Below are positions 6,018 through 14,129 of a stretch of 15,581 nucleotides of DNA, piece by piece. Below the pieces are notes generated by a model. That model saw nothing but the letters and a program-made list of their open reading frames with translations, was not told the origin of the DNA and searched no databases. Source of the stretch: Nitriliruptoraceae bacterium. Its GTDB lineage: Bacteria; Actinomycetota; Nitriliruptoria; Nitriliruptorales; Nitriliruptoraceae. Both the position numbers and the translations under genes were made by a program. The stretch's first letter is position 1; each line of letters starts with the position of its first letter. Where the stretch lies: positions 1 through 15,581 of the forward strand of contig PWEU01000341.1 of the NCBI GenBank assembly GCA_003554005.1, read 5' to 3'.

Positions 6018-8129
6018 GTGGACGCGCTCCTCGAGTACACCTGGGTGGTCGTGGCGCTGCCGCTGCTGTCGGCGGTGCTGATCACCGCGGTCGGCAAGCA
6101 GCTGCCCGGCAAGGGCTCCGAGATCGGCATCGCGGCGCTGGGCCTCAGCTGGCTGCTGGCGATCGGCATCGCCTGGCAGACCTTCGTCGCCTCGCCCGTG
6201 GAGCCGCTCGAGCGATCCGTCGACTGGACACCGCTGGGTGGCGGGTTCGTGTTCGAGCTGGGCATGCTCGTCGATGGGTTGACCGCGGTGATGCTGCTGC
6301 TGGTCACCACCGTGTCCTTCATGGTGCACGTCTACTCGCGGGAGTACATGCAGGGCGAGCCGCGCTACACCTACTTCTTCGCCATGCTCGGGCTCTTCAC
6401 CTTCTCCATGCTGCTGCTGGTGGTCGCCAACAACCTCCTGCTGGCGGTGATCGGCTGGGAGCTGGTGGGCCTGTGCTCCTACCTGCTGATCGGCTTCTAC
6501 TGGGAGGGCAAGTCCAACCAGGACGCGGGCAACAAGGCGTTCCTCACCACCAAGTTCGGTGACGTCGGGCTGATCGTCGGTGTGATCGTGCTCTCGGCGG
6601 GCATGTTCGGGCTCACCGACACGCCCTTCAACATCCTCGAGATCAACGAGGCGGCGGTCGCCGGTCAGCTCTCCACCACCACCATCGTGTTGGGGATGCT
6701 GCTGATCTTCCTCGGCTGCATGTCGAAGTCCGGCCAGATGCCGCTGCACGTGTGGCTCCCCGATGCGATGGCCGGTCCGACGCCGGTCTCGGCGCTGATC
6801 CACGCTGCCACGATGGTCACCGCCGGCGTCTTCTTGCTGGCGCGGCTCTATCCGGTGGTCGCCCAGAACCAGGCGGTCATGGCCACGATCGCCATCTTCG
6901 GTGTGCTCACGCTGTTCTTCGGTGGCCTGCTGGCCCTGGTCCAGGACGACCTGAAGAAGATCCTCGCGTACTCCACCATCTCGCAGCTCGGTTACATGGT
7001 GGCCGCGATCGGCGTCGGCGGGTACGCCGCCAGCATCTTCCACCTGTTCACCCACGGGTTCTTCAAGGCGTTGCTGTTCCTCGGTGCCGGCTCGCTGATC
7101 CACGCGGTGCACTCCAACAACATCTCGGACATGGGCGGGATGGCCAAGGCCATGCCCCACACCTTCTGGACCTTCATCGTGGGCTCGCTGGCGCTCGCCG
7201 GCTTCCCACTGACGGCCGGGTTCTTCTCCAAGGACGAGATCCTGATCGCCGGTGAGATCTGGGCCGGGGCCGGGTTCTTCACCGGCAGCCTGGTCTACTG
7301 GGTCGGGCTGGCGGCCGCCTTCGTGACCACCTTCTACATGGCCCGCGCCTGCTTCCTGATCTTCGCCGGGGAGAACCGCAGCCACCACACGCCGCACGAG
7401 TCCGGCAAGCTCATGCTCGCCCCGCTGATGGTGCTGGCGGTGCTGTCGGTGGCTGCTGGCTACCTGCTGTCGCCGTTCTCCCCCGAGCAGCCCAACTTCG
7501 AGACCTGGCTGGCCACACCGCTGCTCCCCGCCGAGACCACCTTCCCCTTCACCGACGAAGGCACCGCCGCTGCCTCGGGGCTCGTCGGGGACGGGGTCCT
7601 GGCCGCAGGTACGAGCTTGGCAGCCGCCGGTGACGGGCCCGTGAAGGTGCTGCACGGCGTGCCGACCTGGCACCCGGATCTGTTGGCGATCGTGCTGGTG
7701 CTGTTCAGCTTGGCGGTGTTCCTGGCCTACCGCTTCTACGGCAAAGGCCTCCCGGAGCGCGACCCCACGTTGTCCATGGGCCGGTTCACCGACGTCCTCG
7801 TCGCCAAGTACGGGTTCGACGACTTCGGGTACCGCTACATCGTGGTCCCGGTGCGCGACAAGCTGTCAGCGGCCGCGACCTACTCCAGCAACGTGCTGAT
7901 CGACGGCATGGTCGCAGGTGTGGGCCGCGCCACGAAGAACGCCGCGATGACGACCTACCGTGTCGTCGACCAGCAGGTGATCGACGGCGGTATCAACGGG
8001 GCGGCGTTCAGCGCCGCCTGGTGGAGCGACAAGCTCAAGAGGATCCAGTCCGGCGACGTGCAGAAGTATGCGGGTGTGCTCGTCGCCGGGACGATCCTGC
8101 TCGTGCTGGCCTTCGCGGCGGCGAGGTAG
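6018..8129 (+). CDS. nuoL: NADH-quinone oxidoreductase subunit L (ND5-like antiporter subunit)
   Basis: Distal proton-pumping subunit of complex I, 703 residues. The antiporter motifs are intact: E148 in IGWELVGLCSYLLIGF (helix 5), K237 in CMSKSGQMPLHVWLPDAM followed by GPTPVSALIHAATMVTAGV (helix 7-8), K350 in FTHGFFKALLF, and K405 in GFFSKDEIL (helix 12). The region from about residue 580 on (MGRFTDVLVAKYGFDDFGYRY onward) is the long amphipathic lateral helix, ending in a terminal hydrophobic anchor (VLVAGTILLVLAFAAA). The GTG start at 6018 is supported by GGGGAGG at 6006-6012 and by MDALLEYTWVVVALPLLSAV aligning with the family N-terminus. It begins 11 bases after nuoK, and a 103-base gap with three hairpins follows it. 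Confidence 0.95.
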   Translation: MDALLEYTWVVVALPLLSAVLITAVGKQLPGKGSEIGIAALGLSWLLAIGIAWQTFVASPVEPLERSVDWTPLGGGFVFELGMLVDGLTAVMLLLVTTVSFMVHVYSREYMQGEPRYTYFFAMLGLFTFSMLLLVVANNLLLAVIGWELVGLCSYLLIGFYWEGKSNQDAGNKAFLTTKFGDVGLIVGVIVLSAGMFGLTDTPFNILEINEAAVAGQLSTTTIVLGMLLIFLGCMSKSGQMPLHVWLPDAMAGPTPVSALIHAATMVTAGVFLLARLYPVVAQNQAVMATIAIFGVLTLFFGGLLALVQDDLKKILAYSTISQLGYMVAAIGVGGYAASIFHLFTHGFFKALLFLGAGSLIHAVHSNNISDMGGMAKAMPHTFWTFIVGSLALAGFPLTAGFFSKDEILIAGEIWAGAGFFTGSLVYWVGLAAAFVTTFYMARACFLIFAGENRSHHTPHESGKLMLAPLMVLAVLSVAAGYLLSPFSPEQPNFETWLATPLLPAETTFPFTDEGTAAASGLVGDGVLAAGTSLAAAGDGPVKVLHGVPTWHPDLLAIVLVLFSLAVFLAYRFYGKGLPERDPTLSMGRFTDVLVAKYGFDDFGYRYIVVPVRDKLSAAATYSSNVLIDGMVAGVGRATKNAAMTTYRVVDQQVIDGGINGAAFSAAWWSDKLKRIQSGDVQKYAGVLVAGTILLVLAFAAAR

Positions 8130-8220
8130 ACGCAGGACCACGACCGGCGGGCCGACCCGCCGGCACGACGGGCTGGGCGGCCAGCCGACTCGCACCGGGC
8201 TCACGGACCCGAGGTGAGCC
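8130..8220 (+). promoter_or_regulatory. Three consecutive hairpins between nuoL and nuoM
   Basis: The 103-base gap contains three perfect inverted repeats in a row. Hairpin 1 has arms CCGGCGGG at 8144-8151 and CCCGCCGG at 8156-8163 around a CCGA loop. Hairpin 2 has GGCTGG at 8171-8176 and CCAGCC at 8181-8186 around GCGG. Hairpin 3 has GGCTCAC at 8198-8204 and GTGAGCC at 8214-8220 around a 9-base loop; its 3' arm stops directly before the nuoM Shine-Dalgarno AAGGAG (8221-8226). None is followed by a T run, so ordinary intrinsic termination is unlikely. Segmental mRNA stability, a processing site or control of nuoM initiation are possible roles (inference). Confidence 0.7.
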
Positions 8221-8232
8221 AAGGAGACGAAG

Positions 8233-9768
8233 ATGGACCCCAACACCGCAGGCTGGGCCCTGGTGGTCGCGCTGTTCCTGCCGCTGGCAGGTGCCGGTGC
8301 GCTGACGCTGATGCCGGCCTCGATGGATCGCGAGATCCGCCGGGCCGCTGTGGCGATCACCGCGGTCGGGTTCGCCCTGGTAGCGGCCGTCACGGCCAGC
8401 TTCGACTACTCGCGGGCCGGTGAGCTGCAGTTCACCACCGACGTGCCGTGGATCACCGCCATCGATGCCCGCTTCTCCCTCGGGATGGACGGCATCTCGC
8501 TGCCGCTGTTCTTCCTGACCTCGCTGCTGACGTTGCTGTGCGCGATCTACACCACCAAGCCCCTGCCGTCGCCGGGCAAGCCCAAGGCCTTCCTGAGCCT
8601 GATGCTCCTGCTCCAGACCGGGATGGCCGGCACCTTCGTGGCCTTCGACCTGATCCTGTTCTTCATCTTCTTCGAGCTCACCCTGGTCCCCATGTTCTTC
8701 ATGATCGGGATGTGGGGCGGCCCACGGCGGGACTACGCCAGCGTCAAGTTCTTCCTCTACACCCTGTTCGGCTCGGTGTTCATGCTGGTGGCCTTCCTGG
8801 CGATCTACTTCCAGGCGGGTGCCAACAGCTGGAGCATCACCGAGCTGTCGAACATGGCGCCCTTCGGCTCGACCACCTTCCAGACCTGGGCGTTCCTCGG
8901 CGTGTTCCTCGGGTTCGCGATCAAGGTGCCGGTGTGGCCCTTCCACCCCTGGCTGCCCGACGCCCACACCGAGGCGCCGACCGTCGGCTCGGTGCTGCTG
9001 GCCGGCGTGCTGCTGAAGATGGGGACCTACGGCTTCATCCGCATCGCCCTACCGATCCTGCCCGACGGCGCCGCGCGGTTCGCCCCGATGATCGGGGTAC
9101 TGGCCGTCATCGGCATCGTCTACGGCGCCCTGTGCTGCCTGGCCCAGACCGATGTGAAGCGACTGATCGCCTTCTCGTCGGTGGGTCACATGGGGTTCGT
9201 GATGCTGGGGATCGCGGCGATGAACGAGGCGGGCATCCAGGCCGCGCTGTTCGGCAACATCGCCCACGGCATCATCACCGGCATGCTGTTCTTCCTCGCC
9301 GGGTCGATGCACGAGCGCTACCACACCCGCGAGATCGCCGTCATCGGCGGTGGGATGCTGAAGAAGATGCCGGTGTACGGCGTGCTGTTCACCTACGTCG
9401 CCATCGCGTCCCTCGGCCTCCCGGGCCTGGCCGGCTTCTGGGGTGAGTTCCCCGCGATGTGGGCGGCCATCAGCCCCGGGCTGGGGTTGGCCGACAGCTA
9501 CGGGGGTCTCTACCTCGGTCTGGTGGTGTTCGCCGCGATCGGCACCGTGCTGACCGCCGGCTACTTCCTGTGGCTGATCCAGCGCATCAACCTCGGAGAA
9601 CCCACGGAGCGGTGGGCCAACGAGCCGCTGGCGGACGTCCAGGCGATCGAGTGGGTCTCCTGGCTGCCACTGCTGGCGCTGATCCTCGCGCTCGGCATCT
9701 TCCCGCGCTTGCTGTTCGGGGGGCAGGACGCCGCCGTCACCAACCTGGTCGGCTTCCTGGGCGGCTGA
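8233..9768 (+). CDS. nuoM: NADH-quinone oxidoreductase subunit M (ND4-like antiporter subunit)
   Basis: Proton-pumping membrane subunit, 511 residues, about 14 hydrophobic helices. Key residues are in place: E148 in IFFELTLVPMFFMIGMWGG (helix 5), K231 in FAIKVPVWPFHPWLPDAHTEAPT (helix 7), K262 in LLKMGTYGFIRI (helix 8). The conserved KRLIAFSSVGHMGFVMLG stretch follows. The start ATG 8233 has AAGGAG at 8221-8226, six bases upstream. It is the first nuo gene in this window not overlapping or nearly touching its predecessor. It ends 66 bases before nuoN. No abnormal features are seen. Confidence 0.95.
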   Translation: MDPNTAGWALVVALFLPLAGAGALTLMPASMDREIRRAAVAITAVGFALVAAVTASFDYSRAGELQFTTDVPWITAIDARFSLGMDGISLPLFFLTSLLTLLCAIYTTKPLPSPGKPKAFLSLMLLLQTGMAGTFVAFDLILFFIFFELTLVPMFFMIGMWGGPRRDYASVKFFLYTLFGSVFMLVAFLAIYFQAGANSWSITELSNMAPFGSTTFQTWAFLGVFLGFAIKVPVWPFHPWLPDAHTEAPTVGSVLLAGVLLKMGTYGFIRIALPILPDGAARFAPMIGVLAVIGIVYGALCCLAQTDVKRLIAFSSVGHMGFVMLGIAAMNEAGIQAALFGNIAHGIITGMLFFLAGSMHERYHTREIAVIGGGMLKKMPVYGVLFTYVAIASLGLPGLAGFWGEFPAMWAAISPGLGLADSYGGLYLGLVVFAAIGTVLTAGYFLWLIQRINLGEPTERWANEPLADVQAIEWVSWLPLLALILALGIFPRLLFGGQDAAVTNLVGFLGG

Positions 9769-9834
9769 CGCCCCGACGACGACACCGCCGGGTGGCTCCC
9801 CCACCGGTGCGAACCAGCGAGGAGGAACCAGGCG
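9769..9834 (+). other. nuoM-nuoN spacer with weak hairpin and strong RBS
   Basis: The spacer holds a modest imperfect hairpin: GGTGG pairing with CCACC around CTCCC, near 9790-9805, extendable to seven pairs by bulging one G. It ends in a strong Shine-Dalgarno, GAGGAGG at 9819-9825, 9 bases before nuoN. No -35/-10 pair or T run is apparent, so nuoN is probably still transcribed with the operon. Confidence 0.45.
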
Positions 9835-11307
9835 ATGCAGATCGACTTCATCGCGATCCTGCCGGAGATCGTGCTCACGGTCACGGCCCTGCTCGTGCTG
9901 GCCGCTGACCTGGCGCTGCGCGGGGATGCGAAGCAGTTCGTGAACCCGCTCGCCGCCTTCGGCACCGTCGGGGCGATCGTCGCCACGGTGGTGCTGTGGG
10001 GGTCCGAACGGGTCACCTTCGGCACGATGTACGTGGTCGACGACTTCGCCGTGCTGTTCAAGCTGCTGTTCCTGGGCACGCTGCTGGCCATCCTGGGCAT
10101 CAGCTGGCGGTACGTCGCGGAGCACCGTTTCTTCCAGGGCGAGTACTACTTCCTGCTCCTGACCTCGTTCATCGGCATGATGCTCATGCCCTCCTCGCGC
10201 GACCTCATCATGCTGTTCATCGCGTTGGAGACCGTGTCGGTGCCGGCCTTCGTGATGGTCGGGATGCGCAAGCGGGACCTCTACTCCTCCGAGTCGGCGC
10301 TGAAGTTCTTCCTGCTCGGCGTGCTCTCCGCCGCGCTGATGCTGTTCGGCATGTCCATGGTGTACGGCTTCGCGGGTACGACCGACCTGGTCGGGATCGC
10401 CGCCGCCATCTCCGGCGAGACGGCATCGGTGCCGCTGCTGCTCGGTAGCGTGATGCTGGTGATCGTCGGCTTCGGCTTCAAGATCTCGGCCGTGCCTTTC
10501 CACTTCTGGGCTCCGGACACCTACGCCGGTGCGCCCATGCCGGTGGCTGCCATGCTGGCCGTGGCATCGAAGGCGGCCGGGTTCGCCGGGCTGGTGGTGG
10601 TGGCGTTCATCGCCTTCGAGCCGGTCGCCGATGTGTGGGGGCCGATGCTCGGGGTCCTGGCCGTGTTGACGATGACCGTCGGCAACCTGATCGCGCTACA
10701 GCAGCGCGACCTGATCCGCCTCCTTGCCTACTCGAGCGTGGCTCAGGCCGGCTACATCCTGATCCCCTTCGGCCTGGCCCGGACCGGGCCGGAGGCCGCG
10801 GTGGTCAACGCCGCCGCGATCGAAGCCGTGGTGTTCTACCTGATCGCCTACGCGGTGATGAACCTCGGGGCCTTCGGGGTCGCCATCGCGGTCGAGCGGC
10901 GGACCGGCCTCAGGTCGATCGCCGACTACGCGGGGCTGTCGGGGCGGAGTCCCCTGCTGGCGATGGGCCTGACGGTGTTCCTACTGAGCCTGGGTGGCGC
11001 CCCGCTGACCGTTGGGCTGTGGGCGAAGTTCGCCATCATCGAGGCCATCGCGGTGGACATCACGCTGTTCGGCATCGTGCTCGCCACGTTCCTGGTCGTG
11101 AACTCGGTCATCGCCTTCTTCTACTACCTGAAGGTCGTCCGGACTGTGTGGATGGACCAGGCCCCTGCCGGCCTCCCGCAACTCCAGCCCGGCTTCAACC
11201 TGTCGGCGGTCGTGGTGGTGCTGATGGTCGGCACCCTGCTCCTCGGCGTCCTGCCGGGTCTGGTGACCGACTTCTCCAGCGTCATCAGCATCGTGGCGGC
11301 TGGCTGA
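9835..11307 (+). CDS. nuoN: NADH-quinone oxidoreductase subunit N (ND2-like antiporter subunit)
   Basis: Third antiporter-like subunit of complex I, 490 residues, adjacent in the complex to NuoK/NuoJ. It has E132 in MLFIALETVSVPAFVMVGM (helix 5), K216 in GFGFKISAVPFHFWAPDTYAGAP (helix 7), K246 in AVASKAAGF (helix 8) and K398 in GLWAKFAIIEA (helix 12), all expected for proton translocation. The conserved RLLAYSSVAQAGYIL segment lies at 295-310. ATG 9835 follows GAGGAGG at 9819-9825. It is the last gene of the nuo operon here; 250 non-coding bases separate it from htpX. Confidence 0.95.
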   Translation: MQIDFIAILPEIVLTVTALLVLAADLALRGDAKQFVNPLAAFGTVGAIVATVVLWGSERVTFGTMYVVDDFAVLFKLLFLGTLLAILGISWRYVAEHRFFQGEYYFLLLTSFIGMMLMPSSRDLIMLFIALETVSVPAFVMVGMRKRDLYSSESALKFFLLGVLSAALMLFGMSMVYGFAGTTDLVGIAAAISGETASVPLLLGSVMLVIVGFGFKISAVPFHFWAPDTYAGAPMPVAAMLAVASKAAGFAGLVVVAFIAFEPVADVWGPMLGVLAVLTMTVGNLIALQQRDLIRLLAYSSVAQAGYILIPFGLARTGPEAAVVNAAAIEAVVFYLIAYAVMNLGAFGVAIAVERRTGLRSIADYAGLSGRSPLLAMGLTVFLLSLGGAPLTVGLWAKFAIIEAIAVDITLFGIVLATFLVVNSVIAFFYYLKVVRTVWMDQAPAGLPQLQPGFNLSAVVVVLMVGTLLLGVLPGLVTDFSSVISIVAAG

Positions 11308-11557
11308 CCGCCCGCCGAGGGCGTGCGCAGGCCGCACCGTCCCTGTGACGTCCGGCGCCGAACCTGTTGCGGCGCGGCGCAGGGTTGCTGCGTGCTGGGT
11401 CCTCGAAGCCGAGGTCAAGGCCCCTCAGGCTGGCTACCGTCGCCGCGAGCCTCCCGGCGGCGTCGACCCGCGGCCGTGCACGCCGCTCCGTCCCACCGGT
11501 TCCCGCACCCCGTCCCCGTCACCCGTCCCCGTCACCCTTCCTCGGAGGTGGAAGCAG
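11308..11557 (+). other. Intergenic region between nuoN and htpX
   Basis: No convincing gene. A 5-base-pair hairpin (CGCCC 11309-11313, GGGCG 11319-11323) directly follows the nuoN stop, and a larger bulged one lies at 11363-11383 (CCTGTTGC with GCGCAGG). Neither has a T run, so termination of nuo here is uncertain. A -10-like TACCGT lies at 11435-11440 without a good -35. Two exact tandem copies of the 13-mer CGTCCCCGTCACC sit at 11511-11536, just before the htpX Shine-Dalgarno (GGAGG, 11544-11548). Confidence 0.4.
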
Positions 11558-12469
11558 ATGTTCAAGAGCGCGAAGACCTTCGTGCTGCTCGCCGCGCTGA
11601 CCGGCGTGCTGCTGGCGATCGGCGCGATGCTCGACGCCGGTACCGGGTCGAACACCTTCCTCACGATCATGCTGGTGGTGTCGCTCGGCATGAACTTCGT
11701 GAGCTACTTCTTCTCCGACCGCATCGCGGTGAAGATGGCCCGGGCCGAGCCCGTGGATCCGGTCCGCCACCGTGACATCATCATGATGGTCGAGCGACTC
11801 TCAGCCAAGGCGCGTGAGCCGATGCCGAAGCTCTACGTGAGCCCGTCGCCGCAGCTCAACGCCTTCGCCACCGGCCGCAACCCGCGTCACGCTGCCGTGG
11901 TGGTGAACCAGGGGCTCTATGACGCGTTGACCGATGAGGAGCTCGAGGGTGTGCTTGGACATGAGCTACAGCATGTCTACAACCGCGACATCCTGATCGG
12001 CTCCGTCGCCGCCGGCATCGGCACGATGATCACCTACCTCGCCTTCGCCCTGCGGTGGATCCCCTTCCTGGGGTCGAGCGAGGATGGACCGAACCCACTG
12101 GTCGCGTTGGTGGCATCCATCATCGCCCCGATCGTGGCCCTGGTCATCCAGACCTCGATCCCCCGTTCCCGCGAGTCGCTGGCTGACCACACCGGAGCCG
12201 AGCTCACCGGCAACCCTCGGGCGCTGGCGCAGGCGCTGGCGAAGCTGGAGGCCGGTGCCAACGACCCCCGCCGCCTGCGGGCCGGGGCGACGCCGGCGGA
12301 GACCAACCAGGCGATGCAGCATCTCTACATCGCGGCGCCCTTCGGCGGGCGGGCAGCGAGCAAGCTGCTCGCGACCCACCCGCCGATCCCGGAGCGCATC
12401 GCTGCGCTCGAGGAACAGGCCCGCCGCATGGGGCAGCTCCCGCCAGGGCAGCGTTTCAACCTGCTCTGA
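11558..12469 (+). CDS. htpX: Zinc metalloprotease HtpX (M48 family)
   Basis: Membrane-bound zinc endopeptidase of the M48B family that degrades misfolded membrane proteins. It has 303 residues. Two N-terminal hydrophobic helices (about 7-24 and 33-52) precede the catalytic HELQH at 135-139 in GVLGHELQHVYNRD; the third zinc ligand is probably E206 in SRESLADHTGAELTG. Two further hydrophobic segments lie near 147-165 and 182-200. The substrate-side motif LNAFATGRNPRHAAVVV is typical of HtpX. I choose ATG 11558 because MFKSAKTFVLLAAL matches the family start and GGAGG lies 9 bases upstream; an in-frame ATG at 11345 would add 71 Pro/Arg-rich residues unlike the family. It ends opposite a minus-strand gene across a strong hairpin. 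A role in quality control of the nuo membrane arm is only suggested by position. Confidence 0.93.
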   Translation: MFKSAKTFVLLAALTGVLLAIGAMLDAGTGSNTFLTIMLVVSLGMNFVSYFFSDRIAVKMARAEPVDPVRHRDIIMMVERLSAKAREPMPKLYVSPSPQLNAFATGRNPRHAAVVVNQGLYDALTDEELEGVLGHELQHVYNRDILIGSVAAGIGTMITYLAFALRWIPFLGSSEDGPNPLVALVASIIAPIVALVIQTSIPRSRESLADHTGAELTGNPRALAQALAKLEAGANDPRRLRAGATPAETNQAMQHLYIAAPFGGRAASKLLATHPPIPERIAALEEQARRMGQLPPGQRFNLL

Positions 12470-12483
12470 GCCGCGGTTCGGTT

Positions 12484-12512
12484 CGGTGCGCGCCGCTGTG
12501 GGCGCGGCACCG
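12484..12512. terminator. Probable bidirectional terminator hairpin between convergent genes
   Basis: The 5' arm CGGTGCGCGCC (12484-12494) pairs with GGCGC (12501-12505) and GCACCG (12507-12512), leaving one bulged G at 12506 and the loop GCTGTG. That gives 11 G/C-rich base pairs, in a 76-base gap between the stops of htpX (+) and the VTT-domain gene (-). There is no T run on either side, as is common in high-GC actinobacteria, so function rests on position and stem strength. Confidence 0.55.
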
Positions 12513-12545
12513 GGCTGGCCGGAACCAGGCGACGGCGGTGCCGGC

Positions 12546-13262
12546 TCAGGCGAGGTCGGCGGAGGGCGCGGCGGTCTCGGGCGGGCCGTCGTCGCGCTCG
12601 GCCTCGCGCCTGATCCACCAGGTGACCAGGGCGATCATCGCGGCGAACAGGGCGACGCCGACCACGGTCAGCCACACCCCACCTTCCTCGTAGGCCCTCC
12701 CCAGGGCCAGCCCGACCCCGACCGCCATCGCGAAGCCGAGCAACGCACCGATGGCGTCGGCGACCAGGTACGCGCGCGGCGCCACGTCGGAGGTGCCCGC
12801 CGCCGCCGCCAGCACGGTCGGTGGCATCGCGGCGATACGGCCGATCACGGCGATGACAGGGCCGCGCTTGGCGAGCACCCGTTGGGCCAGTTCGAGCTGT
12901 CGCGGCGGGACCGCCCGGTGCAACCACGCCGGTCCGTTCTGCTCGCGCAGCGGCGTGCGGTAGGCCCGACCCACGACGAAGAACGCCGTGACGGCCAGCA
13001 CCCCCAGCGGCAGGTAGGCGAGCAACAGGGCGGGGAGCCCCGGCTCGCCGAGGTAGCGCGTCTGGCCGCCGCCGACCAGCAGGAACTCCTTCTGGGGCCG
13101 CAGCAGCACCAGCAGGGTGATCTGGTTACGGATGAGGAAGGGGATCAGCGGCACCGCCGCCAGGGGGATCGCGAACCGCAGGACCACGACGGCCAGAGAG
13201 ACGCGACGCCACAGCAGCGACACCTCCGCATCGCGCGGATCGGTGCGGGGGACGGTGCTCAT
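12546..13262 (-). CDS. DedA/VTT-domain (SNARE-associated) membrane protein
   Basis: A 238-residue integral membrane protein, not recognised to a specific gene. It shows four or more hydrophobic segments and a DedA/TVP38-like pattern: a re-entrant-like LLVLLRPQKEFLLVGG at about 50-65, then VIGRIAAMPPTVLAAAAGTSDVAPRAYLVADAIGALL at about 136-172. The latter resembles the F-x-R-x-x-P......AG......F......G motif of VTT proteins, which are linked to lipid (undecaprenyl-phosphate, phosphatidylethanolamine) scrambling and membrane homeostasis. The cytoplasmic C-terminus is charged (IRREAERDDG). Its ATG overlaps the nei stop (ATGA), so it is translationally coupled to the glycosylase upstream, an odd functional pairing. 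It could instead be an unrelated actinobacterial membrane protein; the family call is moderate. Confidence 0.7.
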   Translation of the reverse strand: MSTVPRTDPRDAEVSLLWRRVSLAVVVLRFAIPLAAVPLIPFLIRNQITLLVLLRPQKEFLLVGGGQTRYLGEPGLPALLLAYLPLGVLAVTAFFVVGRAYRTPLREQNGPAWLHRAVPPRQLELAQRVLAKRGPVIAVIGRIAAMPPTVLAAAAGTSDVAPRAYLVADAIGALLGFAMAVGVGLALGRAYEEGGVWLTVVGVALFAAMIALVTWWIRREAERDDGPPETAAPSADLA

Positions 13263-14068
13263 GTCGGCTCCCGATCAGGGGGTGGCTGGCAGGACTCGCA
13301 CACGTAGGCCCAGCGTCCGGCCAGGTCGTAGCGGCGGATGGGGGTGTCGCAGCGGCGGCAATGGTCCTGCCGGTAGACGTAGGTCGCCTCCGCCCGTCGC
13401 ATGCGTGACCGGGGTCGCCCGATCTCGGCCGGATCGGTGGTGACGATGCGCCGTTCCCTGACCCCTCGCCGCAGCCAGGTGACCAGTGTCGCCCACATCG
13501 CGTCGAACTGCTCGCGCGGCAGGTCCTTCGCTGGGAGCTCGGGATGGACCCCGTGCACGAACAGCACTTCGGCGCGGTAGACGTTGCCGACCCCCGCGAG
13601 CCCCCGCTGGTCCATCAGGGCCCGGCCGATGGCGACCCTCCGGCGCTGCAGCGCCGACCACGCCCGCTCGGGGTCGGCGTCCGGCCGGATCGGATCGGGA
13701 CCCAGCCGGAGACGGATCGCCGCTACCTCCTCGGGGGTGAGTAGCTCGCAGGTGGTGGCTCCGACGAGATCGACGGTGCGCTCAGGTCCGGAGAGGCGGT
13801 AGCGGGTGGTGTCGCGCGGCGTGGGCGCGGGGTCCGCGTGGAGGAAGAAGCGCCCGAAGAGCCCGAGGTGGACGTGGACCCAGCGCTCACCCTCGAACCG
13901 GTGGAACAGGTGCTTGCCGTGGGCGTCAGTGGCCTCGAGCACGAGCCCGTCCAGCAGACCCGCCGAGCCCTCGAAGCGGCCCTGGGGTGAGCTGACGCGG
14001 ACCGGCCGACCCGCGAACCAAGCTGCGTGGTCGCGAGCGAGTCGGTGGATCGTGTGGCCCTCGGGCAC
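13259..14068 (-). CDS. nei: Endonuclease VIII-type DNA glycosylase (Fpg/Nei family, Nei1-like)
   Basis: Base-excision repair glycosylase/AP lyase for oxidised pyrimidines; 269 residues, standard for the family. After removal of the start residue, the catalytic P2 and E3 head the sequence PEGHTIHRLA; K52 in AHGKHLFHRF is the conserved lysine. The helix-two-turn-helix GLAGVGNVYRAEVLF spans 156-170 with N162. A C-terminal zinc finger uses C237, C240, C257 and C260, with R252 in AGRWAYVC. The SSPQGRF segment at 26-32 resembles mycobacterial Nei1. The start is GTG 14068: it places P-E at positions 2-3, which the chemistry requires, and has GGAGG (14079-14075) six bases upstream. The frame is open further upstream but without family likeness. 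The start region lies in an inverted repeat (see separate entry). The gene overlaps the downstream VTT gene by ATGA. Confidence 0.93.
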   Translation of the reverse strand: MPEGHTIHRLARDHAAWFAGRPVRVSSPQGRFEGSAGLLDGLVLEATDAHGKHLFHRFEGERWVHVHLGLFGRFFLHADPAPTPRDTTRYRLSGPERTVDLVGATTCELLTPEEVAAIRLRLGPDPIRPDADPERAWSALQRRRVAIGRALMDQRGLAGVGNVYRAEVLFVHGVHPELPAKDLPREQFDAMWATLVTWLRRGVRERRIVTTDPAEIGRPRSRMRRAEATYVYRQDHCRRCDTPIRRYDLAGRWAYVCESCQPPPDREPT

Positions 14069-14116
14069 CTCGCACCTCCGTCGCGAACCGGTGGCATCTG
14101 GTGCCCCGTGCGAGGT
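14067..14116 (-). promoter_or_regulatory. Inverted repeat covering the nei translation start
   Basis: On the minus strand ACCTCGCAC (14116-14108) is the exact complement of GTGCGAGGT (14075-14067). The downstream arm starts at the last G of the Shine-Dalgarno GGAGG (14079-14075) and runs into the GTG start codon (14068-14066). A smaller stem, GGCA 14093-14096 with TGCC 14102-14105, sits in the 32-base loop. If it forms, the hairpin would hide part of the nei start, allowing structural control of translation; alternatively it is a protein-binding palindrome or chance in GC-rich DNA. Confidence 0.4.
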
Positions 14117-14129
14117 TCGGAGCGGCGGA

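Noticed and set aside
5877..7673. 598-residue open frame on the minus strand across nuoK/nuoL
   Set aside because: It lies antisense to two well-supported membrane genes and its product is a Gln/His/Glu/Arg-rich string typical of reverse frames of high-GC hydrophobic coding DNA.
8144..8163. Intrinsic terminator after nuoL
   Set aside because: Perfect stem but no T run, and nuoM and nuoN clearly belong to the same complex and strand.
9049..10503. 484-residue minus-strand open frame across nuoM/nuoN
   Set aside because: Same composition artefact opposite conserved nuo genes; no domain or ribosome site.
11411..11440. htpX promoter with -10 TACCGT
   Set aside because: No TTGNNN element at a suitable distance; kept only as a note in the intergenic entry.
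11345..11557. Earlier ATG for htpX
   Set aside because: Adds Pro/Arg-rich sequence unlike any HtpX; GGAGG and the family N-terminus support 11558.
12084..13307. 407-residue plus-strand open frame across htpX end and the VTT gene
   Set aside because: It overlaps two supported genes out of frame, crosses the terminator hairpin and has no recognisable domain.
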